Source: Icerya purchasi
Lineage: Eukaryota; Arthropoda; Insecta; Hemiptera; Monophlebidae
Assembly: GCA_039619475.1 (NCBI GenBank)
Contig: CM077115.1
Span: 221,139,291 to 221,203,290 of the forward strand
Length of the DNA stretch: 64,000 bases
Direction: 5' to 3'
Positions 1-10,160 of this stretch are shown here, piece after piece. A program made the translations under genes and the position numbers. How positions within the stretch are numbered: position 1 is the stretch's first letter; the number at the start of each line of letters is the position of its first letter. The notes beneath the pieces are model-generated. The model did not search any database. It was given only the letters and a program-made list of their open reading frames with translations, and was not told where the DNA came from.

Positions 1-211
1 TTCGCCGAAGGCAAACCTCTTGGACCCCTGCGACATTTTTAGGAAAAAAAATTGACTACTTTCAAAATGTATTTCTTTAGTAATCAATTTTCATATTTCC
101 TCCAGTTTAACATATCATCAATATGCACATATACCTTTAGCGCGGTGTCTAGTAGTCAACGTACTCAGCTACCAAACGAGAGGTCACAGATATGTGCTAT
201 GTTCCGCACTT

Positions 212-366
212 AAATCGCTCCCAGGTTCAACTAGTATGAAATTAAATTGGGCACCAGAGAAATTTGGAAAGGTAAGGCTGCCGACAGAAAGAAGCTGACC
301 CTCCATTCCTTACAGTATTGTTCGGTTTAGTATATTGTGTACCTAAAACTTCATAGTTAGCTAGTT
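212..366 (+). repeat. Short interspersed repeat, copy 1 of 4
   Basis: Starts at AAATCGCTCCCAGGTTCAAC and runs through the blocks TTGGGCACCAGAGAAATTTG, CTGACCCTCC and TTAGTATATTGTG. The same blocks recur in the same order on the minus strand at 29690-29895, and parts recur at 4588-4712 (+) and 45118-45250 (-). The better copies end in an ACTTTACTTTAC-type tail, as SINEs or LINE 3' ends do. No ORF is present. It may be a tRNA-derived SINE, because the copy at 29.7 kb has a box-B-like GGATCCAAATC upstream. Confidence 0.6.
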
Positions 367-759
367 CAAAACCGGTACAGAAGATAAAAAACAAAAATAC
401 TTCACAGTCCCCCCACGCTCTGTCAAATAAAACTGTATTTGTTATATACACATATATATATATATATATATGCATACATAATTCGGTCCAGAGAACCTTA
501 CCAAGGAAAAACACTCTGGACCTCACATGCTAATTTTTCTGTATAGAAGAGTCGGTTTCAATTTGTTATGTCATTTTTTCCAAAAAGAAATCCATTTACT
601 GCTTTCGAAATACATTTCTTTATTTTTACACTTGTTAAATTTCCTTGATGCACATGTAAAGAAAAATTCATATTTTTTAATTATCATGCTTTTTTTTTTT
701 TTTTGGAATCACCACCCGAGGATATTGTCTAGCATTGGATTATATTAGTGAGAGGGAGG
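367..759. other. No gene seen; short (TA)n
   Basis: AT-rich sequence with a (TA)n tract near 446-470 and a T17 tract near 690. The open frames here are short and low in complexity and resemble no protein family I recognise. Confidence 0.5.
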
Positions 760-1269
760 GAGAAACGAATTAAAACTGGATACTACTAGAGACAGAAGAA
801 ATGAAAGATACTATAATAGAAATGATCGCCGGGAATGGAAGTAAAAGAATAGCGAAGCATTCTATGGAGCAGGCAAACCAAGATTTAGGACTTGTTTATA
901 AAAGTGGGAGCATTCTAATAGATGCGCATTCGAAAAATATGTGATTCGTATCTCAGAGTAAATCAGAATCGTCAGGATAGAAGGAACAAAAATGAGAAGA
1001 TGACATGTAAAAACGAAAAGAGGATGCAGGAAGCCGACTACGGTCAAGGCGAAGCCTGCAGATAGAAGCGACAAGAAAGCGCTAAAAATGAGGGAAGTCG
1101 TAGTATCAAGGATAAGGAAAAGGGTGAGTTTGAATAGTACGATAAAAGGATTCCGAATTAGCGAATGAAAAGGGATTAAATATCGTGCCATCGTCTACAA
1201 TGTCACTTCTTGGAAAGAACATTAAGATTAAAAGAAGAAAATTTAGATAGAAATTGGCCAGTCTGAAGG

Positions 1270-1595
1270 GCAGATCGAGCTAATGAGTCAGTCAGTTTTC
1301 ATTACCCTCAAGGCCAATGTAGCTGGAAGTCTTCTGTAAGAAATCGATTTGTATGGAATGAGCGTTATACAATCCAATGAAAAGAGAACGAATCAGAAAA
1401 ATTATGATGTCTGAGAAATGATGAGAAAGAGGAGAGGAAATGGGCAGTAGCATACTCTCAGAATCCGAGACTAGCAAAAATTGATTAGACACCATTTGCG
1501 GAAGTGACACGAAAGAAGCTGTGGACTTCACGGTAAATATGGAACAGAAAGAAGGCATAATTAAAGTTATCTTCAATCATTTTTGTGTTCTGATA
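1270..1595 (-). pseudogene. Second half of RNase H, LINE A copy 1
   Basis: Continues the domain interrupted by the palindrome. The frame shows SIFTVKSTASFVSL (expected Glu replaced by Lys at the AE-A position), then LLVSDSESMLLP (aspartate of the S-D-S motif kept), then SSYIGLEGNEN, the usual H-G-x-x-GNE--D loop with His-Gly altered. Loss of the glutamate and altered loop residues mean the enzyme would be dead even without the insertion. Confidence 0.7.
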
Positions 1596-2448
1596 CTAAA
1601 AATAAATTGAAACAAACACTTTTACACGCAAAATATAATCACAGTAAATTAAAAAAATTATAAATATAGCTGACTAGTTTCAGATATCAACGATCCACAA
1701 TCACGGCTCATTAACATTTAATAACACGCAATCGGAACAGAAAAAAGCGCAAACAAAATCGCAAAATCAATAAGTTTCAATATAAAAGTCGAATTTTAAA
1801 AGTTTAAGAAAACAATATAAAAATATAAAAATTTTTAACAAATTAAAAGAATTTGAAAACAAATATAAAAATTCTTTTCTAAATTGAATTAATTATTTCC
1901 GGACAATAATCCTTTATTAAATAGTTAATATAATTAATTCAGTTTAGGAAATTTTTTTTATAGATATAATAAGTTAATAATAACTAATATAATAAACAAT
2001 TATAACAAACAATATAAGAATAAAATAAATTTCTTACTTAGTAACGTTTTCGGGCATAACCCATCATCAGCTAAAACACAATTCTTATATTGTTTGCTAT
2101 AATTGTTTATTATATTAGTTATTATTAACTTATTATATCTCTATATTTAACAAACAGAATGAAAAAAAGGTTCTTTATTAAAATTTTTTATATTTGTTTT
2201 TAAATTTTTAAAAAATTTTTATATTGTTTTCTATGTTTTTAAATTTCGACTTTCATATTGAAACTTATCGGCTTTATGATTTCGCTTGTCTTTGTTTTGT
2301 TCCGATTTCACTTTATGTTATTAAATGTTAATAAGTCATGATTATAGATCGTTGATATACGAAACCAGCCGGCTATTTTTATAATTTTTATAATTTATTG
2401 TGAATATATATTTTGTATGTAAAATTGTTTGTTTCAATTTATTTTTAG
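1596..2448. repeat. 853-bp near-perfect palindrome with Penelope-type loop motif
   Basis: The two ends are exact inverted copies (CTAAAAATAAATTGAAAC at 1596 and its complement ending 2448). Matching blocks continue inward along arms of about 420-430 bp, including the complementary AT-rich block at 1962-2025 and 2080-2145. The central 50-60 nt are not palindromic. On the minus strand they read CTGATGATGGGTTATGCCCG then AAAACGTTACTAAGTAAG. Nearly the same motif lies in the Penelope-like relic at 24117-24165. It sits inside the RNase H domain of LINE A copy 1, so it inserted later. It could be a foldback transposon or two Penelope ends joined head to head. Confidence 0.75.
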
Positions 2449-2890
2449 AAAGAAAGCAGTTTATAAGATTCAAAATAGTTTAGTGATGGAATCAAAAAAG
2501 CGGCAGCCCCCATACCGTACGATGTCCTAGAGCCGTCAGTAAAGATAATAGTATAGAAAGAAAATATAGATTGAATGACAGCATTATATTCTTGTCTGAC
2601 TGGATGAGTCGGCAGCTGTTTTTGTAAAAAAACTGAAAGAGAGAGTATCTTAGGAGGATACAGAAAATTGTAATAATTAAGTGTGCGGTAAGGGAGTTTG
2701 TTAAAAGAGAAAACGTAAGGAGCAAATTGATTAAGTCGTTTGGATAGGGATTTTCCCAGGAGAGAAGAGTCAGTTGTGTGATATAAAATATAGGAGTTAA
2801 TAAGATTAGACGAGGAAATAGGAAGTCGCTTTATCGAGAAACGATAACCAAGATAAGATCGATGAATATATAGAGAAACCATACTGCAGC
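2449..2890 (-). pseudogene. Connection and first half of RNase H, LINE A copy 1
   Basis: The open frame of about 145 codons begins with IHRSYLGYRF, a block that recurs as IRKSYLGYRF in copy 2 (30.5 kb) and as IRGSYL in copy 3 (43.0 kb). Near its end it holds IIFTDGSRTSYGMGAAAF, the first RNase H strand with its catalytic aspartate (TDGS). The domain is then cut by the palindrome at 1596-2448 and resumes on its far side. This frame is among the better preserved parts of the copy. Confidence 0.75.
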
Positions 2891-2911
2891 AGTGGAAGAC
2901 GACTTTAACGC

Positions 2912-3056
2912 TATATTAAATCACAGTACTAAACACAACAGAAATGTATATATTTAATATTTATAAAAACTCACCGACATGTTTTAATAGTGAGTTTTTG
3001 TTTTTATAAATTTTAAATGTATATTTCTGTTGTGCTTAGTACTGCGCTTTAATATA
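2912..3056. mobile_element. 145-bp palindromic MITE
   Basis: Arms of about 63-67 bp share TATATTAAA at the tips, then CAGTACTAA(A/G)CACAACAG, then AAACTCAC at the loop edge, around a loop of about 15 nt (2975-2989). The outermost TA on each side fits a TA target duplication, as in Tc1/mariner-type MITEs. It interrupts LINE A copy 1 between the RT thumb and the connection region. Confidence 0.7.
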
Positions 3057-3549
3057 TGTATAGTATGGAAATGGCGAATGCATTAATTAATATGTTCAAT
3101 TTTAAAACTACACCGGTGGAGACAAAGGTTCCGCCACGATCCAGTTTTGAAAGAGCTGTATTTGAAGCACTACTGTATAAGAAGGAACAATAATCTAACT
3201 TCGATCGTATAATGGATTTATACACCGAATAATAAGAATACAAAGGTCCTCTCCACTAACGGCATGAAGAAAGAGATTTAAGGTAGTTTAACCTTCTAGA
3301 AACAGATTCGTATAAATATTACATATGTTTCTGAATAGTAAGACGGCTGTTAAGAACGATGCCTAAGTAGCAAAAGGATAAGACAGGAGAGATCGCGCAG
3401 TTATTTACGGGCAGGATTATTGAAAATGAATTATAAGGACGCAAAGTGAAAACAACACATGAAGACTTGGCGGGAGAGATGGAAAAATTAATATTGAAAA
3501 GTGCGATTCCTAAAGAAATCAGAGAGTCGTGAAGGTCAGCATTAACTTC

Positions 3550-3790
3550 TGAAATGGACTTAAAAGTGGAATAGGGAAGATGATTTAAGAGGAAGACAAG
3601 CTATGCTAGAGATGTAAATATTAAAAAGGGTAGAGCTAAGGCAGAAGCTTTGCGGTAGACCCTGAAATACTTCCCGTGAAGCGGAGTAGACAGGGAGAGA
3701 TAGATGCACAATTTTATTTTGAAAAAGTTTAGCAATGGATGAGGTAAACTGTAGAGGAATGTTAATGGAGAACATCATGTCTTCAAGAGT
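3550..3790 (-). pseudogene. Reverse transcriptase fragment of LINE A copy 1
   Basis: The reading REVFQGLPQSFCLSSTLFN matches the conserved RT block G(L/V)PQGS-LSP-LFNIY, with G-to-F and P-to-S type damage. The thumb follows downstream on the minus strand at 3100-3245 as IRSKLDYCSFLYSSASN, the common LINE motif S-LDYG--Y-SAS. These pieces are in different frames, so no intact polymerase is encoded. The YADD box was not found and probably lies in the damaged stretch between 3250 and 3550. Confidence 0.7.
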
Positions 3791-4587
3791 AAGAAGGTGT
3801 GTACGTTACTGAAAGCATTGGAGACATCAACGAAGTAAGCAATAGCATAATTTTTGTTTATGAAAGATCTATAGTATCAGCAAGAAGAAGACTAATGGAA
3901 TCAGAAGGACCCGACCCAGGACGGAAATCAAACATATTATTGGGAAACGGGTTGTTAAGCTCAACCACTAAAGAATTCGCCTGTTTAGCAAAATTTCGAA
4001 GAAACAAGGATCAAGGGAAATTACTCGGAAAGCGGATTAATTTCTCTTGGAAATAGGAATAATGATAAAGGAATTCCAGGATTCTAGAACTTAACATGAA
4101 TACATAAAGGAGTTCAGGATATTGAGAAGGGTGTTGAGGGAAGAATCTTAAAGGTTTTTGAGGATTATGAAATACGATCAATATCAGGAGCAGAGTTGGA
4201 TGATTTGTTTAAAGTTAAAGGCGGAAGTAAAGTATAAACTCATTGTTCATGATCTTTGCTATGATAGATTTTTGTCGCTTAGAACATACTGATAGGAAAA
4301 GTACGCGGGTCTCTGGACATGAGTTCGGGCATGTGATGACTTAGCGCTATATAAAAGCATAGAATAACCGAGACGGTGAAAAATAAACATTAACTACTTC
4401 AAGAAGATGAAAGGAATTTATCAGATAGAAGATTAGAGAGAGAACTTACAAAGTCTGAAATAATACGAATATTGTGAAACGCAAAGAATTTCATAATAGA
4501 GGTTGGTAAATTATGACCATTGTTCATGGAATTATCGATAGATGATTTCGGATTTTCTGACAAATAAGAATTGACATTTTTAATGGC

Positions 4588-4712
4588 CTAGCCATTAGAG
4601 GAACTGGCCCTCCTACTCTCATTAGTGCCGTTGGGCTTTGTACATTGTGAACCTTAAATTCACAATCTCCTGCGTCCTGTCAAGGATATGGGACTTACTT
4701 TACTTTACTCTA
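4588..4712 (+). repeat. Short interspersed repeat, copy 2 of 4 (3' part)
   Basis: Begins GAACTGGCCCTCCTACTCTC and continues ATTAGTGCCGTTGGGCTT, matching the complement of 29700-29800 almost base for base. It ends GGACTTACTTTACTTTAC, so the family's 3' tail is an AAAGT/ACTTT simple repeat. The 5' half present in copies 1 and 3 is missing. Confidence 0.65.
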
Positions 4713-6152
4713 GCCATTAGGAAGAGCGGGTGAACGGTTGGTAGGAAGACACGGAAATTGAGGAACAAGTTTTTGTGTTCTTCTGTAATTTTTAGCACTC
4801 TCTTCGCCTATAGTTTCCTGGTTTCCATTGCATTGTGGTTTTCACCTGTATCCCCTAGACTACATATGTCCTGTCTATTACCATATTGTCACGTTTAATG
4901 TTTCGCTTTGTAACCATTATTTATGTATTCTGTGTTGCGTGCTCTGTACACGTTTGTACAAAATTCTACATTTTTCATCTGAAAGTTTTACTACTGATAC
5001 CTAGTAAATCATTATTGTCGTTCTCAGATGTTTTACAATCAGGTTAATTTTGTTTTTTTTTCGGGTTTTTAAATTTTCCTACAAGATAATTTTAAGTGGA
5101 ACTTTACACCGACGAAAATGTCGGAAAGGGAATAATGTAGTCAATGACAAATAGAAATTTCAGAGGATAAACAAAAAATTTATTCATGCGTATTTTTATA
5201 TTAAAATAAAATGTAAAATCAGTTTAACATTGAAAGTAATGAAATATAATAAAAATATATATCGTTGAGACATTTTCCTCGTTCGGGAGCATAATTGATG
5301 CGATGGAGGATTGTGATAACATGAAAAGTATACGATGCGACGTTGCTGGCATAATATAGAAGGGAAAACATTAAAATATCATTATTATTTTTTTTTGATA
5401 TTTAAAAAAAAATATATAATAAAAAACTTAATCTCAAATCTATTGTCGATGATTTTCCAGTCATACTAGTGTAACGCTATTGCGAGTGCTCGATGGTGTG
5501 TATAGTTTGAATTATAATTGGGCTAAATAATAGCATTCGAAAAATATTGTTTGCGTGAAATATACGTGGTTGGTAATGCGTTGAATAAAGAGAAGAACTA
5601 TATTTGTATTAAAGAGTTGTATCGCTAAAAGTTGGTTGTCTTCGCATCTGAAGTGAACGTTAGTCAACTTTGAAGTTGTGTTAGGTATGGATTTACCAAA
5701 GTGTACGATAGAACAGAAAGTATACGAATGCTAATAAGTTGTATCGATGTGTACGGCAAGTGATAGTACTTTTATGTATGGTTTTTTTAATAGTACCGAT
5801 TTGGAAAAATTATGAACGAAGAATAAAAATGTGATCTTTAGAGTTAATATTTCGGTGTGTGTGTGTGTGTGTATAATATACAATTAATTTTGAAAATATA
5901 TCGCAGGATTTTTTCAAAAACGAACGACGGAACATGAAAAGGAGTTGATATATTAAGTTCTGGTAACACAATGCTTGCACTAATTTTGAATTATAGCGTC
6001 GGAATTTTGGAGATATACGGTACGAGGGGTAAAGAGAGTAGACTTTCAATGCGGCTGCAAATTGACAACGTGTTTCGATAGGAGTTTACAGTAGTGATGG
6101 TGCAAAAAAAATCGGTAGAAATAGTATTTAATTTTTCGTATGGAGATAGCAT
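4713..6152. other. No gene seen; AT-rich, short (GT)n
   Basis: No recognisable coding sequence. A (GT)n tract lies at 5851-5871. From about 5880 to 6000 the sequence resembles blocks at 9010-9400 (a GATATATTAA...TAATTTTGAA pattern), part of a diverged repeat set described under findings. The direct repeat ACTCAGGG at 6153-6160 marks the left edge of the next element. Confidence 0.4.
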
Positions 6153-6228
6153 ACTCAGGGGTGTCGTGTTCAGAGCGACCGTGTTCACAGCGACCCGCCA
6201 ATAATGGTGTGAAGAGCGACCATCGGAT

Positions 6229-6317
6229 TCTTTATTATTATTATTATTATTATATTCGACTTGGACGACCGTGTTCAGACATTTTTATTACTATTATTAT
6301 TATTATTATTATTATTA
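6229..6317. repeat. (TTA)n microsatellites inside TIR element
   Basis: Two TTA/ATT runs, near 6229-6252 and 6285-6317, flank the block TTCGACTTGGACGACCGTG. The same arrangement with different repeat numbers occurs in copy 2 at about 14980-15048. Confidence 0.85.
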
Positions 6318-6667
6318 TATGCGAACTAGAGCGGCCAAGTTATTTTGTTAAAACTGCTAGAAATGATAATACACGACTAGAAGCGTAATTTTCAACTGAA
6401 ACTATATCGAGCATTTAGGTAACGGTGCGTTTTATTGGAAAAATTAAAAACCGGATGTGAGTACGCCTCCATTCATCTATTATCATTTTACATTAACAAA
6501 AATGATATACATTGCCTAGGCATTTTGCATTAAATTACATTTTTTTATTATATTGTATACTTTAATGTTAATATAGAAATATCAAGTTTAAAGTAAATAA
6601 TAACGAATTTATAAATTACATAATTTAGAGAATCGTAACAGAATATGATCGCAGTTTTTTTTTTTTT

Positions 6668-6722
6668 TTAATAATAATTTGTGGGTCCCACAAGGCACTA
6701 GCCCGTCTGTGGGTTCCCAACA
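6668..6722 (-). other. 3'-terminal hairpin of LINE B1
   Basis: On the minus strand, CCCACAGACGGGC TAGT GCCTTGTGGG folds with a perfect CCCACA/TGTGGG outer stem and a GGC/GCC inner stem, followed at once by the A/T-rich tail. Equivalent hairpins with changed bases sit at the same place in copies 2 and 3. Some LINE RTs are known to recognise such 3' stem-loops. Confidence 0.6.
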
Positions 6723-7503
6723 TAATTATATCATTTATTTGTACAATATCAACTTAAGTACTACTTTCTGTTACAGCATAAAAAGTGTTAACTTATATAT
6801 TACTATACTACAAAATCCACACTCTCATTATTTATCATTTATATTACAATTATACCATTTTTATACAACTACCATTCTCTCATTAGCAGCCTAAAACTGG
6901 AGATAGTAACGAGTCTCATTTGTTATAAGTGGTTATTACTCGTATTACGATACTTTTTTTTTTTTCTTTTTTTTTGTTACTATTTCTATTGCTCTTTACA
7001 CCATGCTATCAACCAAATTTTAACCTTGTTTTTCCATCTCTCCAGATTTTTTTCATTTCGAATTTCCTTTGCTATGTTCCCCATTAATTTTATTAATACC
7101 TCTTCCTCTACATTGTCTATTTTACTGTTAATCGCCCTAGATCGTACATAGCAAGGTTTATCGTAATTTCTAGTCCTGTACGTTCTTGTTCTAGTTGGTA
7201 ACTGGCTATCTTCGAGTTTAGCACACTGAGTAATTTGCTGTAATAATATAAAGCATTTTTGATGACATTTCGTTATTTTTGTTCCACCAAATGATGTTAG
7301 CTAATGCTTTTTTCTCTCGTTGTGTAAGACCAGTTTTAAACATTTTTTTTGCAATTTCTTGATTTTCCTCATTTCTGTAATTTTCGCCTCACCCCAAATT
7401 CCGATTCCGTATTTAATTCTGGACATTATTACAGCTTCGAAATATAACCTTAGGCTTTTGTATGTCATACCTTGTTTTAATTTATATAGTGCAAGAATAT
7501 AGT

Positions 7504-8636
7504 TTACCTGACTTTTCCCGCAATATTGTCAATATGGTTTCTCCATGTTAGACCTAAAGTTATCCCAAGATATTTAAATTCATTCACATTTTCTAACTTT
7601 TCACAACCACATATTTTCTTTCTATGTAAACATTTTGTATTGTGTAAAATTAATTTGGGGACGAACGTTCTAAACCGGCTTGGCGTTCTTATATGCATCA
7701 CTTTTGTTTAATTTTAGCATTAATTAATAGTTTTTTGTCATGCGCTCATTTGCATACATTATTGAGATCTTCTTGTAACATTTTTTCAGCACTTTCAATG
7801 TCAGAGTGTTCAATAACTAGTGTGATATCATCTGCATAAACATACACTTTAGAGTTCTTTACATATCGGTAGAACGAATTCGTATATATCAAAAATAGTA
7901 TAGGTGCCAATATTGTCCCTTGTCCAACTCCATAATTCATTATTTATTTTCTACTGTGTTCATTCCCGATCTTTACTAAAAATTCTCTTCCTCTTATGTA
8001 ACTTCGAAACCATTTTAGATATCTCCCTTTTACACCCATTTTTCTTATGTCTTCAATTAGTATTTCTTGGTCCACTAGATCAAAAGCCTTAGTAAGGTCT
8101 AAAAAAACTAATAGAAATTGTTTACCCACTGCTAATCCTTTATTTATATCTGATATTGGTGTTCTAAGTAGTAATATCGTCGATTTTCCCTCTCTAAAAC
8201 CAAATTGATTACTATTTATCAACTTATTCCCCTCCAAGTAATTTTTCAAATATTTTCCCACGTACTGCTCAATTATTTTTGCTATGACTGAAATTAACGT
8301 GATCGGTCTGTAGTTTTCACACTGTTTTCTATCTCCACTTTTGTAAATTGGCCGCACTATACCGATTTTTAACTCCCTGGGAAATATTCCTTCTTTCAAG
8401 GAGTAATTAATCATTTTCGTTAGTAATGGGGTTAGTAGTTTTGAGTGTCTCCTGATATCCTTCACTCTTATTCCGTCGTTTCCTTGGGCTTTATCCGGAT
8501 TAAGTTTTTTTATTATGGATTCTATTATGTCCTCTGTAGCTCTTGGAATGTATAAGGATATACTAGTTTCATCATCTATTTCAGTATTCAAGAATTTATT
8601 ATCACAGAAGTGTTTTATTTTCCCCGTTATGGACAA
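7504..8636 (-). pseudogene. Reverse transcriptase of LINE B1, broken by stops
   Basis: The first frame of about 230 codons holds the classic LINE RT order: KKLNPDKAQGNDGI, then LKIGIVRPIYKSGDRKQCEN with YRPITLISV, then NQFGFREGKST, then FLDLTKAFD (first catalytic Asp). After a stop near 7941-7946 it continues YGVGQGTILAPILFLIYTN and VYVYADDITLV, the intact YADD catalytic box. A third open piece (7504-7701) gives the NEFKYLGITL primer-grip block. The enzyme would copy element RNA at a nicked target. A few stops and frameshifts separate these blocks, so the copy is dead but not ancient. Confidence 0.85.
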
Positions 8637-9017
8637 GTGTAATAATTTAAGAATGCGTTAACTGCATTGTCATAACTAGCAAAATTCCTGAGTATATCCT
8701 CGTCTATTACTGTTTTTTTCTTTTTGCATAGTATTTTATTTATTATTCCGCAAGTTTTCTTCATGTCGTTACCTGCTTTTTGTAATTCCTCTATGTAATA
8801 TTTTTCTTTTGCTTGTCTTATTTCCTAATTAAAATAGATTTCTGTATCTCTTATATAATTCTCTATATCGTCTATTTGAGTTGTTTCCTTTACGTCTTTT
8901 ATAATATAAATCTCTTATATGAATGTAGTTTAATATTTTCCTATCATTGTAATAGTATATCAGAGATTTCCATTCGCGGTTTCTTTTGCTCGCTCTGAAC
9001 ACGTAATCTACTCACGG

Positions 9018-10114
9018 TAATATGATGCTGCAGGATTTTTTTTTGAAAACGTTCAAGGAGCGGAAAAGGGGACGATATATTAATTTTAGTAGCACGAGTG
9101 TATACTTGGATTAATTTTGAAAATTGATAACTCCTACATGTAAGACGTTGCAGGAACAAAGAGTACATGTTTTGGGTGATCCTACGAGAGTGATAGAGTT
9201 GCAAGGATATTATGTACGGTAAGTAAAAAGGGTGGAGAGAGGAGTTGAATTAATTTCTCGGTACCAAGGCGGTATATTTGAATTAATACTGAATACATAT
9301 CGTTGAAATTTTGGCGGTAAGCGGTGTGAAGAGAAAACGTGTTGGAATATTAATTTCGGTAGCCGGGTAGTCGGACTAATTTTGGAAATTTACGATGGGT
9401 TACGGTGTGCACGTTCGTAGACGTTGCGGTGCTTCCGGCAAACTTTAATATGGGCGGACAAAACAAAAATAAAACAAAACGATATTGTATTGCTCGCTAG
9501 AAAAGAAAACAAAATCATTAAAAAGTATACTTCACAATATTATAATCACGAGGATTAGAATTGTCATGCACGTGGACAAAAAAAAAAAAAAAAATTAGAA
9601 CACGATTATTTACGAAATGCAAAAGTATGAGTGAGAGATAGGAGAGGGTTAGTTGTTGATGTTGTGGTAATATATGCTCTCGGATTTATTTTTAACATTT
9701 ACTTTGGAAATTTGGAAACGAATCAGCGGGGAGACACAGTGTAAGAGGTAAGATGGGTTAAGAGTCGGTATCAGGACTCCGTGCAAAGAAAATAAAAAAA
9801 TGAATGAATAAAAAAAAAAATCTGCACAATCGGGGATGAAGAACGGTAAGAGGAAAGTTAATTCTGGAAAGTGGATAATTAGGCCTGATTTTATAATACC
9901 GACTCGTAATCTGAATTTTGGTGGTAGCATATTGATTAGTATGGACTGAAGAAAATTTCTCCGTGATTTCTGGAAAAACAGGGTTTTGATAAGAATGATA
10001 ATTGTGTAAGTGTGGCCTAGCGAGACCATAAGTGACTGTGCTCCAGCGGTCTGTTATAATGCGTATATATTTATGCAAGATGTAGTCCTACGAAAAAAGT
10101 ATACGCTTGAACAG

Positions 10115-10160
<46 letters not shown>

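Larger units (their letters stand above)
760..4545 (-). mobile_element. LINE family A, copy 1: long, broken, twice interrupted
   Basis: Minus-strand non-LTR retrotransposon, the longest family A copy. From high to low coordinate I see remains of an APE-type endonuclease (about 4000-4540; WNSFI-type block near 4060), reverse transcriptase (about 3550-3790), RT thumb (3060-3245), connection region (2700-2890), RNase H (2449-2560 continuing at 1270-1595) and a C-terminal Cys/His tail ending LNLGLPAP (about 862-925). The same tail motif ends other family A copies. Frames are broken throughout. Two younger insertions split it: a palindromic MITE at 2912-3056 and an 853-bp palindrome at 1596-2448. 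The sense strand is strongly pyrimidine-rich. The clade is I/LOA/R1-like by its RNase H domain; exact assignment needs a tree. Confidence 0.75.
6657..8943 (-). mobile_element. LINE family B, copy 1 (5'-truncated)
   Basis: Minus-strand non-LTR retrotransposon inserted in the TIR element. From high to low coordinate: a linker region (8640-8940), RT palm and fingers (7740-8636), RT thumb and C-terminal domain (about 7000-7700), a 3' UTR with a strong hairpin (6668-6720), and an AATTATTATT-A(n) tail. There is no endonuclease, so the copy is 5'-truncated, as usual for target-primed insertion. The C-terminal block WKNKVKIWLIAW near 7030 also occurs in copy 4 (54.7 kb). The protein resembles CR1/L2/Daphne-like RTs, but the clade is uncertain. 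Confidence 0.85.
6161..9009 (+). mobile_element. TIR DNA element, copy 1, split by a LINE
   Basis: The left end GTGTCGTGTTCAGAGCGACC and the right end near 8986-9009 are inverted copies over about 14 bases (GTGTTCAGAGCGA). ACTCAGGG (6153-6160) and ACTCACGG (9010-9017) form an 8-bp target duplication with one mismatch. The left subterminal region repeats the motif as GTGTTCACAGCGACC and GTGTGAAGAGCGACC and carries TTA microsatellites. The body to 6656 and the tail from 8944 match copy 2 (14923-15466) closely; everything between is LINE B1. No transposase ORF, so it is non-autonomous. The 8-bp duplication suggests hAT, P or a related superfamily; I cannot choose. Confidence 0.75.

Noticed and set aside
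1596..2448. A complete, active hammerhead ribozyme in the palindrome loop
   Set aside because: Only the CTGATGA and GAAA boxes and a stem II-like hairpin are evident. I could not find stems I and III or the UH cleavage site, so only a hammerhead-like motif is claimed.
3799..4056. Plus-strand frame of 85 codons
   Set aside because: Antisense to LINE A copy 1, where the minus strand shows endonuclease remnants.
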